Source: Rhodococcus sp. W8901 | Lineage (GTDB): Bacteria; Actinomycetota; Actinomycetes; Mycobacteriales; Mycobacteriaceae | Length of the DNA stretch: 64,000 nt | Direction of reading: 5' to 3' | NCBI RefSeq assembly: GCF_013348805.1 | Contig: NZ_CP054690.1 | Coordinates: 4,774,001-4,838,000 of the forward strand | Shown here: positions 42,998 to 51,543 of the stretch, in pieces | Layout: every line of letters begins with the position of its first letter | Numbering within the stretch: the stretch's first letter is position 1 | Notes under the pieces: generated by a model | What the model saw: the letters and a program-made list of their open reading frames with translations, nothing else | What the model was told of the DNA's origin: nothing | Database searches by the model: none | Translations under genes and position numbers: made by a program

Positions 42998-43696
42998 CTA
43001 CCAGGCGCGGCCGAGATTCGCGTGCTGACGTATCCAGGTGTGCATCGCGATGCCCGCCGCGACGCCCGCGTTGATGCTGCGGGTGGACCCGAACTGCGCG
43101 ATCGACACCGTCATCGACGCCACCGCGTGCCCCTGTTCGGTGACGCCGGGGCCCTCCTGCCCGAACAACAGCAGGCAGTCGCGTGGCAGCTCCACCGTCT
43201 CGATCGGGACCGAGCCGGGAGTGTTGTCGACCGCGACGACCGTCAGCCCGTTGTCCCTTGCGAACACGGCGAGTTCGTCCAGGTCGGCATGGTGCACCAG
43301 GTGCTGATAGCGGTCGGTGACCATGGCGCCGCGCCGGTTCCAGCGTCGTCGGCCGACGATGTGCACGGCCGCCGCCGCGAACGCGTTCGCGGTCCGCACG
43401 ACGGTGCCGATGTTGGCGTCGTGCGCGAAGTTCTCGATCGCGACGTGCAGCGGATGCCGCCGGACGTCGATGTCGGCGACGATGGCCTCCCGCGTCCAGT
43501 AGCGGTAGGCATCGACGACATTGCGGCGGTCCCCCTCGGCCAGCAGTTGCGGGTCGTACCGCGGATCGTCGGGCAGCGGCGCCCCGTGCTCCTCGAGCCA
43601 CGGGCCGACGCCGTACGGATGCTCACCCCATTCGGTGGGGCCGGGTGCGTCGGCCTCGTCGGTGACGGCGGTCGGTTTCGTGTCGTCAGTGCTCAA
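42998..43696 (-). CDS. SpoU/TrmH family RNA 2'-O-methyltransferase
   Basis: 232 residues. SPOUT motifs: NIGTVVRTANAFAAAAVHIVG (motif 1), DCLLLFGQEGPGVTEQG (motif 2) and GSTRSINAGVAAGIAMHTWIRQ (motif 3), which form the knotted SAM site. An N-terminal extension of about 75 residues precedes. Transfers methyl to ribose 2'-O in tRNA or rRNA; the exact nucleotide is unknown. Resembles Rv0380c. Overlaps the upstream lipoprotein gene as ATGA. Confidence 0.9.
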   Translation of the reverse strand: MSTDDTKPTAVTDEADAPGPTEWGEHPYGVGPWLEEHGAPLPDDPRYDPQLLAEGDRRNVVDAYRYWTREAIVADIDVRRHPLHVAIENFAHDANIGTVVRTANAFAAAAVHIVGRRRWNRRGAMVTDRYQHLVHHADLDELAVFARDNGLTVVAVDNTPGSVPIETVELPRDCLLLFGQEGPGVTEQGHAVASMTVSIAQFGSTRSINAGVAAGIAMHTWIRQHANLGRAW

Positions 43697-44301
43697 AACG
43701 TCTCGTTCGAATCGGGGGCGACGGTGAAGCCGTGGCCGGTCTCGTCATTGGTGCATGTCACCGAGGTCGCCGTGGTCGTGCACGTGAAGCCGAGCTGGGC
43801 TAGTTCGACGCCGGGCGCCAGCACCGGATCGGCGCCCGCCCCGGACGTGTAGACCCGTCCGCCCGAGCACATGAACCCGCCACGACCGACGTTCTCGACG
43901 CGGATCCCGTTGCCCCAGCTGACGATGCAGTCGTCGGGCCGGGGCGGGATCGGGCTCGTCGGCCCCTCGCAGCCCGCCTCGGTGCGGCTCGGCAGCCTCA
44001 CGATGCCGCAGCTGAAAGTGCCGTCGGGCGAGGTGAAGAAATACGACTCGTTGCGCTGGAACTGCACGTCGGTGAGCGTCGTGGTGGCCGCCGCGGACGT
44101 CGTGGTGCTCTCCGTCGTCGTGGTGACCGGCACCGTCGTCGTGGTGGGCGCAGGGGCGGTCGTCGTCGTGGTCGGCGCCACGGCGGTGCTGGTCGCCTCG
44201 GCCTGCGCCGGGGTGTCCGGCGATCCGCCGCACCCGCTCAGAGTCAGAACCGCGGCCACGGCGGCGCAGGCCCCCACACCCAGCAGCGATACCCGACGCA
44301 C
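43693..44301 (-). CDS. Secreted lipoprotein with Thr-rich linker, unknown
   Basis: 202 residues from GTG 44301, preceded by GGAG; a longer frame to 44340 lacks support. The signal peptide ends LTLSGC, with Cys about residue 24. A low-complexity Thr/Pro linker of about 50 residues follows, then a compact domain with six Cys (SCGIVR, AGCEGP, DDCIVSWG, FMCSGG, FTCTT, VTCTND) that could form three disulfides. Similar domains are widespread in mycobacteria as unknown lipoproteins. Co-translated with the methyltransferase, an odd pairing. Confidence 0.78.
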   Translation of the reverse strand: MRRVSLLGVGACAAVAAVLTLSGCGGSPDTPAQAEATSTAVAPTTTTTAPAPTTTTVPVTTTTESTTTSAAATTTLTDVQFQRNESYFFTSPDGTFSCGIVRLPSRTEAGCEGPTSPIPPRPDDCIVSWGNGIRVENVGRGGFMCSGGRVYTSGAGADPVLAPGVELAQLGFTCTTTATSVTCTNDETGHGFTVAPDSNETF

Positions 44302-44372
44302 AGTGCACTCCTGACGAATTCCCGACCGATCGACCGACATCGAACTCTAGTCGCCGCCCCGGGCGACTGTTC

Positions 44373-45167
44373 TCAACTGCGGGTGAGCAGCCGGTTCGTC
44401 ATCCGGGTGAGCCACTGCGGGGAGAACTGCGCGGCCGCCGACATCACCTTCGCCTGCCGGCCGACGGGATAATGCACCTTGGGCAGCAGGCGACGGCGGC
44501 CCCGTGTCGCGTCGAAGATCGCGTCGGCGACCTCCTCCGCGTTGAGTCGGACACCGAGCGATCGGGTACTGCCGATGGACATTCCGCGCACCATCCCCGT
44601 CCCGACGAACAACGGCCACATGTCGATCACCCGGATGTCGTGGGCGCGCCATTCCAGGTCGAGCGCTTCGGTGAGACCGCGTACCGCGAACTTGGTGGCA
44701 CTGTAGGTCGCCAGTTCGGGCTGACCGTAGATGGCCGACGCCGAACACAGGTTCACCACCTGGGCGCCCGGCGTCTCCTTCAGGTACTCGAACGCCGCGA
44801 GCGTCCCGTTCACGGTGCCGCCGACGTTGATGTCGATCATCCGACGGTGCGCCTCGGTGGGAATGTCCTGGAAGCGCCCCGACGACAGCACTCCGGCGTT
44901 GTTGACGAGGATGTCGAGCCGCCTGTCGTCGGACGTGAACTCGGCCAGACGGTCCTTCCACTCGTCCGGAGCGGTGACGTCGAGGACACCGGTCCGCGCT
45001 CGTCCACCACGGCCGGCGATCTCCGCGCGGAGCGACTCGAGACCGTCCTCGTCGATGTCGTAGGCGCCGACGACATAACCGGAGTCGGCGAACTTCAGGG
45101 CCGTCGCGCGGCCGATGCCAGCGGCCGCGCCGGTGATGAACACGGTGCGTCGTGATGTGGGAGGCAT
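44373..45167 (-). CDS. Short-chain dehydrogenase/reductase
   Basis: 264 residues. Classical SDR motifs: GAAAGIGRATA (12-22), NNAG, the catalytic Ser in LCSASAIYG and YSATK with the Tyr-x3-Lys pair. The C-terminus has FSPQWLTRMTNRLLTRS, possibly a membrane-touching amphipathic helix, as in many mycobacterial SDRs. Uses NAD or NADP. Substrate unknown. Stands alone. Confidence 0.88.
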   Translation of the reverse strand: MPPTSRRTVFITGAAAGIGRATALKFADSGYVVGAYDIDEDGLESLRAEIAGRGGRARTGVLDVTAPDEWKDRLAEFTSDDRRLDILVNNAGVLSSGRFQDIPTEAHRRMIDINVGGTVNGTLAAFEYLKETPGAQVVNLCSASAIYGQPELATYSATKFAVRGLTEALDLEWRAHDIRVIDMWPLFVGTGMVRGMSIGSTRSLGVRLNAEEVADAIFDATRGRRRLLPKVHYPVGRQAKVMSAAAQFSPQWLTRMTNRLLTRS

Positions 45168-45266
45168 GCCGACAGGCTAGGCGCCGGATGGATAGGCTGG
45201 AGGCGATCGGAGAGAGTGACGTTCGCGCGGTCGACTTCCGGCGTCGGCCCCCGGACGAAGAAGGCC

Positions 45267-45713
45267 ATGAACCACCCACGCATTGTTCGCACCGTCTGCT
45301 TCATCAGCGTCAGCTACGTTATCGTCCTGTCGATCTGGCTGGGATGGCTGATCGATCACACCGCTCCCGGGACCATCCCGTACCAGGTCGGCGGGCTCCT
45401 CGCGGCCTACGGCTCGGCGCTGGGGCTGGGCATGATGTGGGCCGACCGCCCCACGCGTTCCGAGCGCAGACTCGCCCGGCACGGCCTCGAGGGCTGGGCG
45501 AAGATCAAGCATGCCCAGCCCATCCGGCGCACCGCCGACAACGGCGAACTCACCGAGCTGGATCTGGCGCTGACGGTGCCCGGATCGGAGTCGTACACCG
45601 GCAAGGTCCTCTACGAGGTGCTCCCGGAGAACCGGGACCGGTTCGTCGCGGGCGAGACCATCTCGATCCGCGTCGATCCGCGCAACCGTGACCGCATCCT
45701 GATCTGCCCCTAG
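45267..45713 (+). CDS. Membrane protein with DUF3592-like domain
   Basis: 148 residues from ATG 45267, with GAAGAAGG upstream. Two helices (about 9-28 and 36-55) with a short outside loop. A cytoplasmic beta-rich domain follows (GLEGWAKIKHAQPIRRTADNGELTELDLALTVPGSESYTGKVLYEV...ETISIRVDPRNRDRILI), reminiscent of DUF3592. Function unknown. Its stop overlaps the convergent YhhN-like gene by 4 bases. Confidence 0.65.
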   Translation: MNHPRIVRTVCFISVSYVIVLSIWLGWLIDHTAPGTIPYQVGGLLAAYGSALGLGMMWADRPTRSERRLARHGLEGWAKIKHAQPIRRTADNGELTELDLALTVPGSESYTGKVLYEVLPENRDRFVAGETISIRVDPRNRDRILICP

Positions 45714-46453
45714 CGGTTCCGCGCCGTGGCGCGACGCCCGAGCTCGATCATCCCCTCGACGAGCAACAGCTGGGCCGCGGCATACGACGCGAGGATGGCG
45801 CCTTCCGCGACGGCACGCGGCTTCTCGCCGCGCAGGAACAGCTTCCGCACCACGATCAGGCCGTCGGAGCCGGTGAACAGCAGCCCACCGAGGCCGAGCC
45901 AGCTGCGTCGATCGCGACGGTTCGGCACCGGCAGCCCCGCGACGTCGGAGGCGCCCGGCGCGAGAGCCGGATCGGCGGCGAGCGTCGCGGTGGTGCCGAG
46001 CAGGAATCCGTAGCCGGTGAGCGTCTTCGCCACCGTCGGTGCCTTGGCGTGCAGCAGTCCCGATGCCCCCGCCCACGCCCCGAGCCGCGGCAGGGCGGTG
46101 GCGCGGTGAGGCCTGGCGCCGCGGCGGAGCAGCAGCGACGAGTAGCTGGTCTGCATGACGCCGAACGACGTCGCACCGCGACGCAGGCGGGCGTCGACGT
46201 CGGGGTCGATCATGAACACGTCGCCGACGGTGGCCGCGGCCAGTCCGGCGACGAGCAGGACGGTGTCGGCGGTGTCCAGGTCGTCGCGCCGACGCAGCAC
46301 CCGCGTCGCGAGGGCCGGTGCCATGAGCGGCTTGGCGACCTGCTGGACGCGTTCGCTCCCGGTCACCGCGCCGTACACCGTGGCCGCGGTGGCGCCCACG
46401 AACACCGCATGCTCGATTCCCCACTTCTTGATGCTCGCGAACGCCATACCCAC
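45710..46453 (-). CDS. YhhN/TMEM86 family protein (lysoplasmalogenase-like)
   Basis: 247 residues with about eight helices. VAKPLMAPALATRVLRR and TVLLVAGLAAATVGDVFMID match the KP and GD segments of the YhhN family (PF07947). Human TMEM86B of this family cleaves the vinyl-ether bond of lysoplasmalogen. Bacterial roles are unclear. The N-terminus (MGMAFASIKKWGIEHAVFVGA) could start at ATG 46447. Confidence 0.72.
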   Translation of the reverse strand: MGMAFASIKKWGIEHAVFVGATAATVYGAVTGSERVQQVAKPLMAPALATRVLRRRDDLDTADTVLLVAGLAAATVGDVFMIDPDVDARLRRGATSFGVMQTSYSSLLLRRGARPHRATALPRLGAWAGASGLLHAKAPTVAKTLTGYGFLLGTTATLAADPALAPGASDVAGLPVPNRRDRRSWLGLGGLLFTGSDGLIVVRKLFLRGEKPRAVAEGAILASYAAAQLLLVEGMIELGRRATARNR

Positions 46454-46563
46454 TCCCTCGTGTCCGGATTCGGGCTCGACCGTACCGCCGCACCGCCGGC
46501 TTCTGCGGACATGTCGCAGCGCGGGTCGCCGGGGATTCGCGCGAGCACCCCGAATCGAGAGGG

Positions 46564-46598
46564 TTTACATAGATAGTTAGCTTATGTAATCTTTTGGA
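46564..46598 (+). promoter_or_regulatory. Promoter and operator of the MarR-MFS operon, leaderless
   Basis: TTTACA (46564-46569), 17 bases, TAATCT (46587-46592), then six bases to GTG 46599. Overlaid on it is TTACATA-N11-TATGTAA (46565-46589), covering both promoter elements. This looks like an autoregulatory MarR site with a leaderless message. Confidence 0.65.
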
Positions 46599-47045
46599 GT
46601 GAGTTCGCCAGATCCCCAGCTTCGCGACCTACTCGTCGATCTCGTCAGCAATGCGCACCGCTTCACCCGCCTCGCGTCGGCCCTCGCGACCGACGACCAC
46701 CCGCGTCCGTGGATGCGGGCACTGTCACTGCTCGAGGAACAGGGCGCGGTGCGGGTCAGCACGTTCGCGCGCCTGGACCGCTGCTCCCAACCGTCCGCCA
46801 CGGCACTGCTCAAACGGCTCGGCGAGGAGGGACTGGTCTCACGGGAGCCCGACCCCGACGACTGCCGCGCCGTGTTGGTCGGCATCACCGACGACGGCCG
46901 ACGCTGGCTCACCGAGGCCCGCCGGGCCGTCGCCGCCGACCTGGCCCCGCACTTCGCGCACCTCGAGCCGGTGCAGTTGCAGCGACTGGCCGAGGGTCTC
47001 GGCGAACTCAGGGCGATCATCCGGACCGCCGCCACCGACAACTGA
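46599..47045 (+). CDS. MarR family transcriptional regulator
   Basis: 148 residues from GTG 46599. Winged helix: PRPWMRALSLLEEQGAVRVSTFARLDRCSQPSATALLKRLGEEGLVSREPDPDDCRAVLVGITDDGRRWLTEARRA with the DxRxxxV/L wing typical of MarR. Amphipathic helices at both ends form the dimer. Probably represses itself and the MFS gene 20 bases downstream, released by a compound that the pump exports. Confidence 0.9.
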   Translation: MSSPDPQLRDLLVDLVSNAHRFTRLASALATDDHPRPWMRALSLLEEQGAVRVSTFARLDRCSQPSATALLKRLGEEGLVSREPDPDDCRAVLVGITDDGRRWLTEARRAVAADLAPHFAHLEPVQLQRLAEGLGELRAIIRTAATDN

Positions 47046-47064
47046 CACACCCGAGGAGGGGCAT

Positions 47065-48312
47065 GTGAGCACCGCGACCGTCGCCGCCGGAACCGAGAAG
47101 CCCGGCATTCTGCAGCAACCGAAGGCGGTGTGGGCCGTCGCCTTCGCCAGCGTCATCGCCTTCATGGGCATCGGCCTGGTCGACCCCATCCTCAAGCCCA
47201 TCGCCGAACAGCTCGACGCGACCCCGTCGCAGGTGTCGCTGCTGTTCACCAGCTACATGCTGGTCACGGGCGTCGCGATGCTGTTCACCGGCGTGATCTC
47301 CAGCCGCATCGGCGCCAAGAAGACGCTGCTGTGGGGCCTGGCGATCATCGTGGTGTTCGCGGCTGCGGCCGGCGCCTCGGACACCATCAACCAGATCGTC
47401 GGCTTCCGCGCCGGCTGGGGCCTGGGCAACGCGCTGTTCATCGCGACCGCGCTGGCCGCGATCGTCGGGGCCGCGAGTGGCGGTGTGGCGCAAGCGATCA
47501 TCCTGTACGAGGCCGCGCTCGGCATCGGCATCGCCGTCGGCCCGCTCGTGGGCGGCGTGCTGGGCAACATCAGCTGGCGCGCACCGTTCTTCGGCGTCGC
47601 GACGCTGATGGCCATCGCGTTCATCCTCATCTCGGTGATGCTGCCGAAAGCGCCCAAGCCGCAGCACCGGACATCGCTGGCCGCACCGTTCCTGGCCCTT
47701 CGCCACCGCGGTCTCCTGACGGTCGCGATCACCGCGCTGCTCTACAACTACGGGTTCTTCACGCTGCTCGCGTACACCCCGTTCCCGCTGGACATGGGCG
47801 CGTACTCGATCGGCTTCATCTTCTTCGGCTGGGGCGTGATGCTGGCGATCTCGTCGGTGTTCCTCGCACCGCGCCTGCAGCGCCGGTTCGGCACGCTGCC
47901 GATGATGATGGCGTCGCTCGCCCTCTTCGCGGTCGACCTCGCCGCGATGGGCCTGTTCACCGATTCGAAGCCGGCCCTCGTCGTGTGCGTCGTCCTCGCC
48001 GGACTCTTCCTGGGCGTCAACAACACCCTCATCACCGAGACCGTCATGATCTCCGCGCCCGTCGAACGTTCGACCGCGTCGGCCGCGTACAGCTTCGTCC
48101 GCTTCGTCGGCGGCGCCGCCGCCCCGTACGTCGCCGGCAAGCTCGGCGAGCACAACGTCCACGCTCCGTTCTGGCTCGGCGCACTGCTTACCGTCGCCGC
48201 GATCGTCGTCCTGTCGACCGGACGAAAGGTGTTGGCGCACGTCGACGATCACGATCCGGAGCCGCACAGCATCGAGGAGGCCACGGCCGTCACGGTCGGC
48301 GACGCGGACTGA
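47065..48312 (+). CDS. MFS drug-type exporter
   Basis: 415 residues from GTG 47065, with GAGGAGGGG (about 47053-47060) upstream. Twelve predicted helices. The loop 2-3 motif A is GVISSRIGAKKTLLWG, and helix 5 carries the antiporter motif GIGIAVGPLVGGVLG. This identifies a 12-helix proton-linked multidrug or small-molecule exporter. Gene order gives a MarR-controlled efflux operon. The C-terminal 25 residues are acidic and cytoplasmic. Confidence 0.9.
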   Translation: MSTATVAAGTEKPGILQQPKAVWAVAFASVIAFMGIGLVDPILKPIAEQLDATPSQVSLLFTSYMLVTGVAMLFTGVISSRIGAKKTLLWGLAIIVVFAAAAGASDTINQIVGFRAGWGLGNALFIATALAAIVGAASGGVAQAIILYEAALGIGIAVGPLVGGVLGNISWRAPFFGVATLMAIAFILISVMLPKAPKPQHRTSLAAPFLALRHRGLLTVAITALLYNYGFFTLLAYTPFPLDMGAYSIGFIFFGWGVMLAISSVFLAPRLQRRFGTLPMMMASLALFAVDLAAMGLFTDSKPALVVCVVLAGLFLGVNNTLITETVMISAPVERSTASAAYSFVRFVGGAAAPYVAGKLGEHNVHAPFWLGALLTVAAIVVLSTGRKVLAHVDDHDPEPHSIEEATAVTVGDAD

Positions 48313-48342
48313 GCTTCTGGCCGTTCCCGCCTATCAGTTGAA

Positions 48343-48361
48343 GGGTCCCTTCACACGCTCG
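48343..48361 (+). repeat. Dispersed 3'-end element, copy 1
   Basis: GGGTCCCTTCACACGCTCG, 31 bases after the MFS stop. 17 of 19 bases match the element at 51472-51490, also just past a stop codon. The hairpin at 14638-14680 uses the same GGTCCCTTC core. Possibly a degenerate terminator family. Confidence 0.5.
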
Positions 48362-48444
48362 CAGCGTCGTGCCCGGAGCATGACGCGGCGGTGCCGCCCC
48401 ACGGACCCGCTCGTCCCGATCCACGGGAACCCACCCCGCGTTGT

Positions 48445-48492
48445 GCGCACTTATCGGTCCCGCGGAGGCCCTCGCAACACCGATAAGTGCGC
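48445..48492. terminator. Bidirectional hairpin between MFS and galK
   Basis: GCGCACTTATCGGT (48445-48458) pairs perfectly with ACCGATAAGTGCGC (48479-48492), with a 20-base loop. Situated 14 bases beyond the galK stop. Confidence 0.7.
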
Positions 48493-48505
48493 GAATCGCG
48501 AGAGG

Positions 48506-49681
48506 TCAGTGCAGCCGGCGCGCCGGGGACGACGCGGCGACGGTCGCGAAGGCCGGCTCGGTCAGGCCCCGCTCCCGTCCACGGCGCAGGATCGTCTCGG
48601 TCGCCTCGTCCACGCGGTCGGTCGGCATCAGCGCGATCGCCGATCCACCGAACCCGCCGCCGGTCATCCGTGCACCCAGCGCCCCGGCGATCATGGCGCT
48701 CTCGACGGCGTTGTCGAGTTCGGGGCACGACACCTCGAAGTCCCGGGCGAGCGACATGTGCGACGCGTAGAGCAGGCGCCCGAACTCGGCGAAGTCGCCG
48801 GACTCCAACGCCTCCACGGCGAGCCGGACGCGCGCGATCTCACTGATCACGTGCCACGCCCGGCGGCGCAGCACGTCGTCCCTCAACCCCCGCACCGCGT
48901 CCATGCCGTCGCGGCCGCGGTCGGCGAGATCACGCAGCGGGGCTCCGAGCCGTCGGGCCGCGCGCTCCACCGCGGCCCGACGTTTCGCGTACTGCCCGTC
49001 GACGAGGCGGTGCGGGGCGCGGGTGTCGACGACCAGCAGCGACAGGCCCTCGGGCGCGAACGGCACGTGCGAGATCGCACCCGAATCCGAATCCAGCAGC
49101 AGCGCATGACCTTCCGATGCCCGCAGCGACGCCGCCTGGTCCATGCCACCCGTCGGAGCCAACGCGATGTCGTTCTCGGCGCGGACGCACACTGCGGCCA
49201 GGTCCGCGCGGTCCGCGTCGGGTGCCAGCGCGAGCGCCAGCGAACACTCCAGCGCCGCCGAACTCGACAGTCCCGCCCCGATCGGCACCGTCGACACGAA
49301 TGCCGCGTCGACGCCGCCGAATCCGTCCGGCAGCAGCCCACTCTCGTGCAGCGACCACACCACGCCGGCCGGATACGACGCCCAGCCGTGCGGGCGGCCG
49401 GGTCCGACGTCGTCGAGGCGCCCCTCCCACCCGGCGCCGTCGGTGGAGCGCACCCGGATCAGCCCGTCCGTTCGCGGCGAAACCGCCACAACCGTGCTGT
49501 GCGGCAGCGCGATCGGCAGGCACAGACCGCCCGCGTAGTCGACGTGCTCGCCGATCAGGTTCACCCGGCCGGGGGCCGCCCAGGCACCGGCCGGGTCTGC
49601 CCCGAACTCGACCCGGAAGAACTCACCCGCCGCCGCGGACAGCGCGCCGTCGGTCTCCGCACGGAACCATGAGGCGGTCAC
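48506..49681 (-). CDS. galK: Galactokinase
   Basis: 391 residues from GTG 49681, overlapping the galT stop as GTGA. GHMP kinase motifs: PGRVNLIGEHVDYAGGLCLPIAL (galactokinase signature), VPIGAGLSSSAALECSLALAL (ATP phosphate loop) and RMTGGGFGGSAIALMP (motif 3). Phosphorylates galactose to galactose-1-phosphate for the Leloir pathway. Its partner galT is upstream; galE and a transporter are not in the window. Confidence 0.95.
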   Translation of the reverse strand: MTASWFRAETDGALSAAAGEFFRVEFGADPAGAWAAPGRVNLIGEHVDYAGGLCLPIALPHSTVVAVSPRTDGLIRVRSTDGAGWEGRLDDVGPGRPHGWASYPAGVVWSLHESGLLPDGFGGVDAAFVSTVPIGAGLSSSAALECSLALALAPDADRADLAAVCVRAENDIALAPTGGMDQAASLRASEGHALLLDSDSGAISHVPFAPEGLSLLVVDTRAPHRLVDGQYAKRRAAVERAARRLGAPLRDLADRGRDGMDAVRGLRDDVLRRRAWHVISEIARVRLAVEALESGDFAEFGRLLYASHMSLARDFEVSCPELDNAVESAMIAGALGARMTGGGFGGSAIALMPTDRVDEATETILRRGRERGLTEPAFATVAASSPARRLH

Positions 49682-50793
49682 GGAGCAACCTCACGGAATC
49701 GTGCCGCGATGCGTTCGGGTGTGGTGTCGCTGATCCACGCGCCCATCCCCGACTCGGAGCCGGCGAGGAACTTCATCCGGTGCGGTGAGCGCATCAGCGA
49801 GAAGACCTGCAGGTACAGCCTTCCCAGTGCGCGCCCCTCGCCGACCGGCGCCTGGTGCCAGCCGGCGATGTACGGCAGACGGTCGACACCGTCGAAGAAC
49901 CGGTCGAGGCGGCCCAGCAGGTCGAGGTACAGGTGCGAGAGTTCGTCGAGTTCGGCGTCGTCGAGTTCAGTGAGGTCCGCGACGTCCCGGTGCGGCGCCA
50001 CGTGCAACTCCACCGGCCAGCGCGCGGCTGCCGGCACGTACGCCGTCCAGCGCTCCCCCTCCACGACCACCCGGGTGCCGGCGCGGCGTTCGGCGTCGAG
50101 GACGTCGCGCAGAAGCGAACGTCCCGTGCGGGTGCGGTGCTGCTCCGCCTGTCGCAGCAGCGCCGCGGTGCGCGGCGGCAGCGTCGGATAGGCGTAGATC
50201 TGCCCGTGCGGGTGCGCCAGCGTCACCCCGATCTCCTCGCCGCGATTCTCGAAGCAGTAGACCTGCGCGATACCCGGCAGCGCCGACAGTTCGCGTGTCC
50301 GGTCCCGGAGGGCGTCGAGCACCGTGCGCACACGGGACAGCGGCAACTGGGCGAACGCACGGTCGTGGTCACTGGTGAAGCAGACCACCTCGCATCGACC
50401 GTCCGCAGGCCGCTGCGGCCAGAGCGATTCTCCGTCAACGTGATCGGAGTCGAGCACCGCACCGGGTGCCAGGGACGGGAAGCGGTTCTCGAACACCGCG
50501 ACGTCGTAGTCGTCGGCGGGAATCTCGGTCGCCGGATGTCCGGGCCGGGTGGGGCACAGCGGACACTCGTCGGCCGCCGGCAGGAACGTGCGGTCCATCC
50601 GGTGCGCCGCGAGCGTCACCCACTCCCCCGAGAGCACGTCGTAGCGCATCGTCGACAGCGCGGTGACCGGCGTCAGGCCGCGCCCGTCGTGCAGTTCACG
50701 GGTCGCGTCCCCGCCGACATACGGCTCGGTGTCGTCGAAGTAGATCAGCTCGCGCCCGTCGGACAGGGTCGTCCGCGTCTTCCGGATCGGCAT
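49678..50793 (-). CDS. galT: Galactose-1-phosphate uridylyltransferase
   Basis: 371 residues from ATG 50793. DECPLCPTRPGHPATEIP holds a CxxC zinc pair. The active site HPH lies in GVTLAHPHGQIYAYP, whose second His is uridylylated. FENRFPSL and ELHVAPHRDVADL are conserved HIT-type segments. It exchanges UMP between UDP-glucose and galactose-1-phosphate. First gene of galTK. Confidence 0.95.
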   Translation of the reverse strand: MPIRKTRTTLSDGRELIYFDDTEPYVGGDATRELHDGRGLTPVTALSTMRYDVLSGEWVTLAAHRMDRTFLPAADECPLCPTRPGHPATEIPADDYDVAVFENRFPSLAPGAVLDSDHVDGESLWPQRPADGRCEVVCFTSDHDRAFAQLPLSRVRTVLDALRDRTRELSALPGIAQVYCFENRGEEIGVTLAHPHGQIYAYPTLPPRTAALLRQAEQHRTRTGRSLLRDVLDAERRAGTRVVVEGERWTAYVPAAARWPVELHVAPHRDVADLTELDDAELDELSHLYLDLLGRLDRFFDGVDRLPYIAGWHQAPVGEGRALGRLYLQVFSLMRSPHRMKFLAGSESGMGAWISDTTPERIAARFREVAP

Positions 50794-50946
50794 CGGATCA
50801 CGATATGCGACCTCCCCCGATTCCCCACCCACCACCCGGTTTGGCGTCGGAACGCGTTCTGTGTGAGCATGCTCGAGGCTGTCGCGGCGTCTCGGACGAC
50901 CCGGCAGCCGGGGGAACGAAACACATCGAAACAACGGGGGATTCAC

Positions 50947-51456
50947 ATGAAGCTTCGTAGCTTTGCCGTGCGCGCATTCGGCGCCGCGGCTGTCGCGGCG
51001 GCCGCAATCACGGGCGTCGCCGGAACCGCGAGCGCCGCACCGGCGCCCGCGCCGCTCGTGCACGCGACGTTCAACGGGCCCACTCTGCCGGTGCTCGGGC
51101 AGAACGACTTCTGCAACGGCCTCATCGACACCGTCGTCGAGACCGATCCCGCACGCCGGGGACTCGCAACCATCGCCTTCACGCCGCGCGGCATGAACGG
51201 CATCGGCCCGGGCTGGGCCCAGAATCCGGTCTGCAAGGTGAAGGTCAGCGTCGGATGGAACTTCGGACGCCTCGCCGGGCAGGTCAAGGACGTCGAACTT
51301 CTCGCGGTCTCGGGCCAGACCGTCCGGGCCGAGATCAATCCCGGTTCCGGGGTCGCGTCGCTGACGATGGGGGTGAGCCCGGTCAGCCCGTGGTACAACG
51401 AACTCCGCCCGCAGGCGGGCTACGGGACGGTCAGCGCCTTCTTCCTCGTCCCGTGA
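50947..51456 (+). CDS. Small secreted protein, unknown
   Basis: 169 residues from ATG 50947. Sec signal peptide MKLRSFAVRAFGAAAVAAAA ending near GTASA-AP (about residue 30). The mature part is a beta-rich domain with two Cys (DFCNGLIDTVVE, NPVCKVKVSVGWNFG) likely joined by a disulfide. Similar small secreted proteins are common in Rhodococcus and Nocardia. Function unknown. Divergent from galT across 153 bases, with no strong ribosome site. Confidence 0.7.
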   Translation: MKLRSFAVRAFGAAAVAAAAITGVAGTASAAPAPAPLVHATFNGPTLPVLGQNDFCNGLIDTVVETDPARRGLATIAFTPRGMNGIGPGWAQNPVCKVKVSVGWNFGRLAGQVKDVELLAVSGQTVRAEINPGSGVASLTMGVSPVSPWYNELRPQAGYGTVSAFFLVP

Positions 51457-51471
51457 CCCTGAACGACTGAC

Positions 51472-51490
51472 GGGACCCTTCGCACGCTCG
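51472..51490 (+). repeat. Dispersed 3'-end element, copy 2
   Basis: GGGACCCTTCGCACGCTCG, 16 bases after the secreted-protein stop. Matches 17 of 19 bases of the element at 48343-48361. Followed five bases on by a strong terminator. Confidence 0.5.
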
Positions 51491-51495
51491 GGTTC

Positions 51496-51543
51496 ACACG
51501 GTCGCCGCAACACTCTCGATCCGAGAGGTTGCGGCGACCGTGT
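51496..51543 (+). terminator. Classical terminator with U-rich tail
   Basis: ACACGGTCGCCGCAAC continuing to 51518 pairs with 51522-51543 over 22 bp with one bulged A, loop ATC, followed by CGTTTTC. The only terminator in the window with a real T run. Confidence 0.85.

Noticed and set aside
44120-44230. Repetitive Thr codons in the lipoprotein gene as a microsatellite or CRISPR-like array
   Set aside because: It is an irregular Thr/Pro linker with no fixed repeat unit or spacers.
48366-48386. Small hairpin CGTCGTGC...GCATGACG after the MFS gene
   Set aside because: Eight pairs with a mismatch in GC-rich DNA is within chance, and the stronger hairpin at 48445 explains termination.
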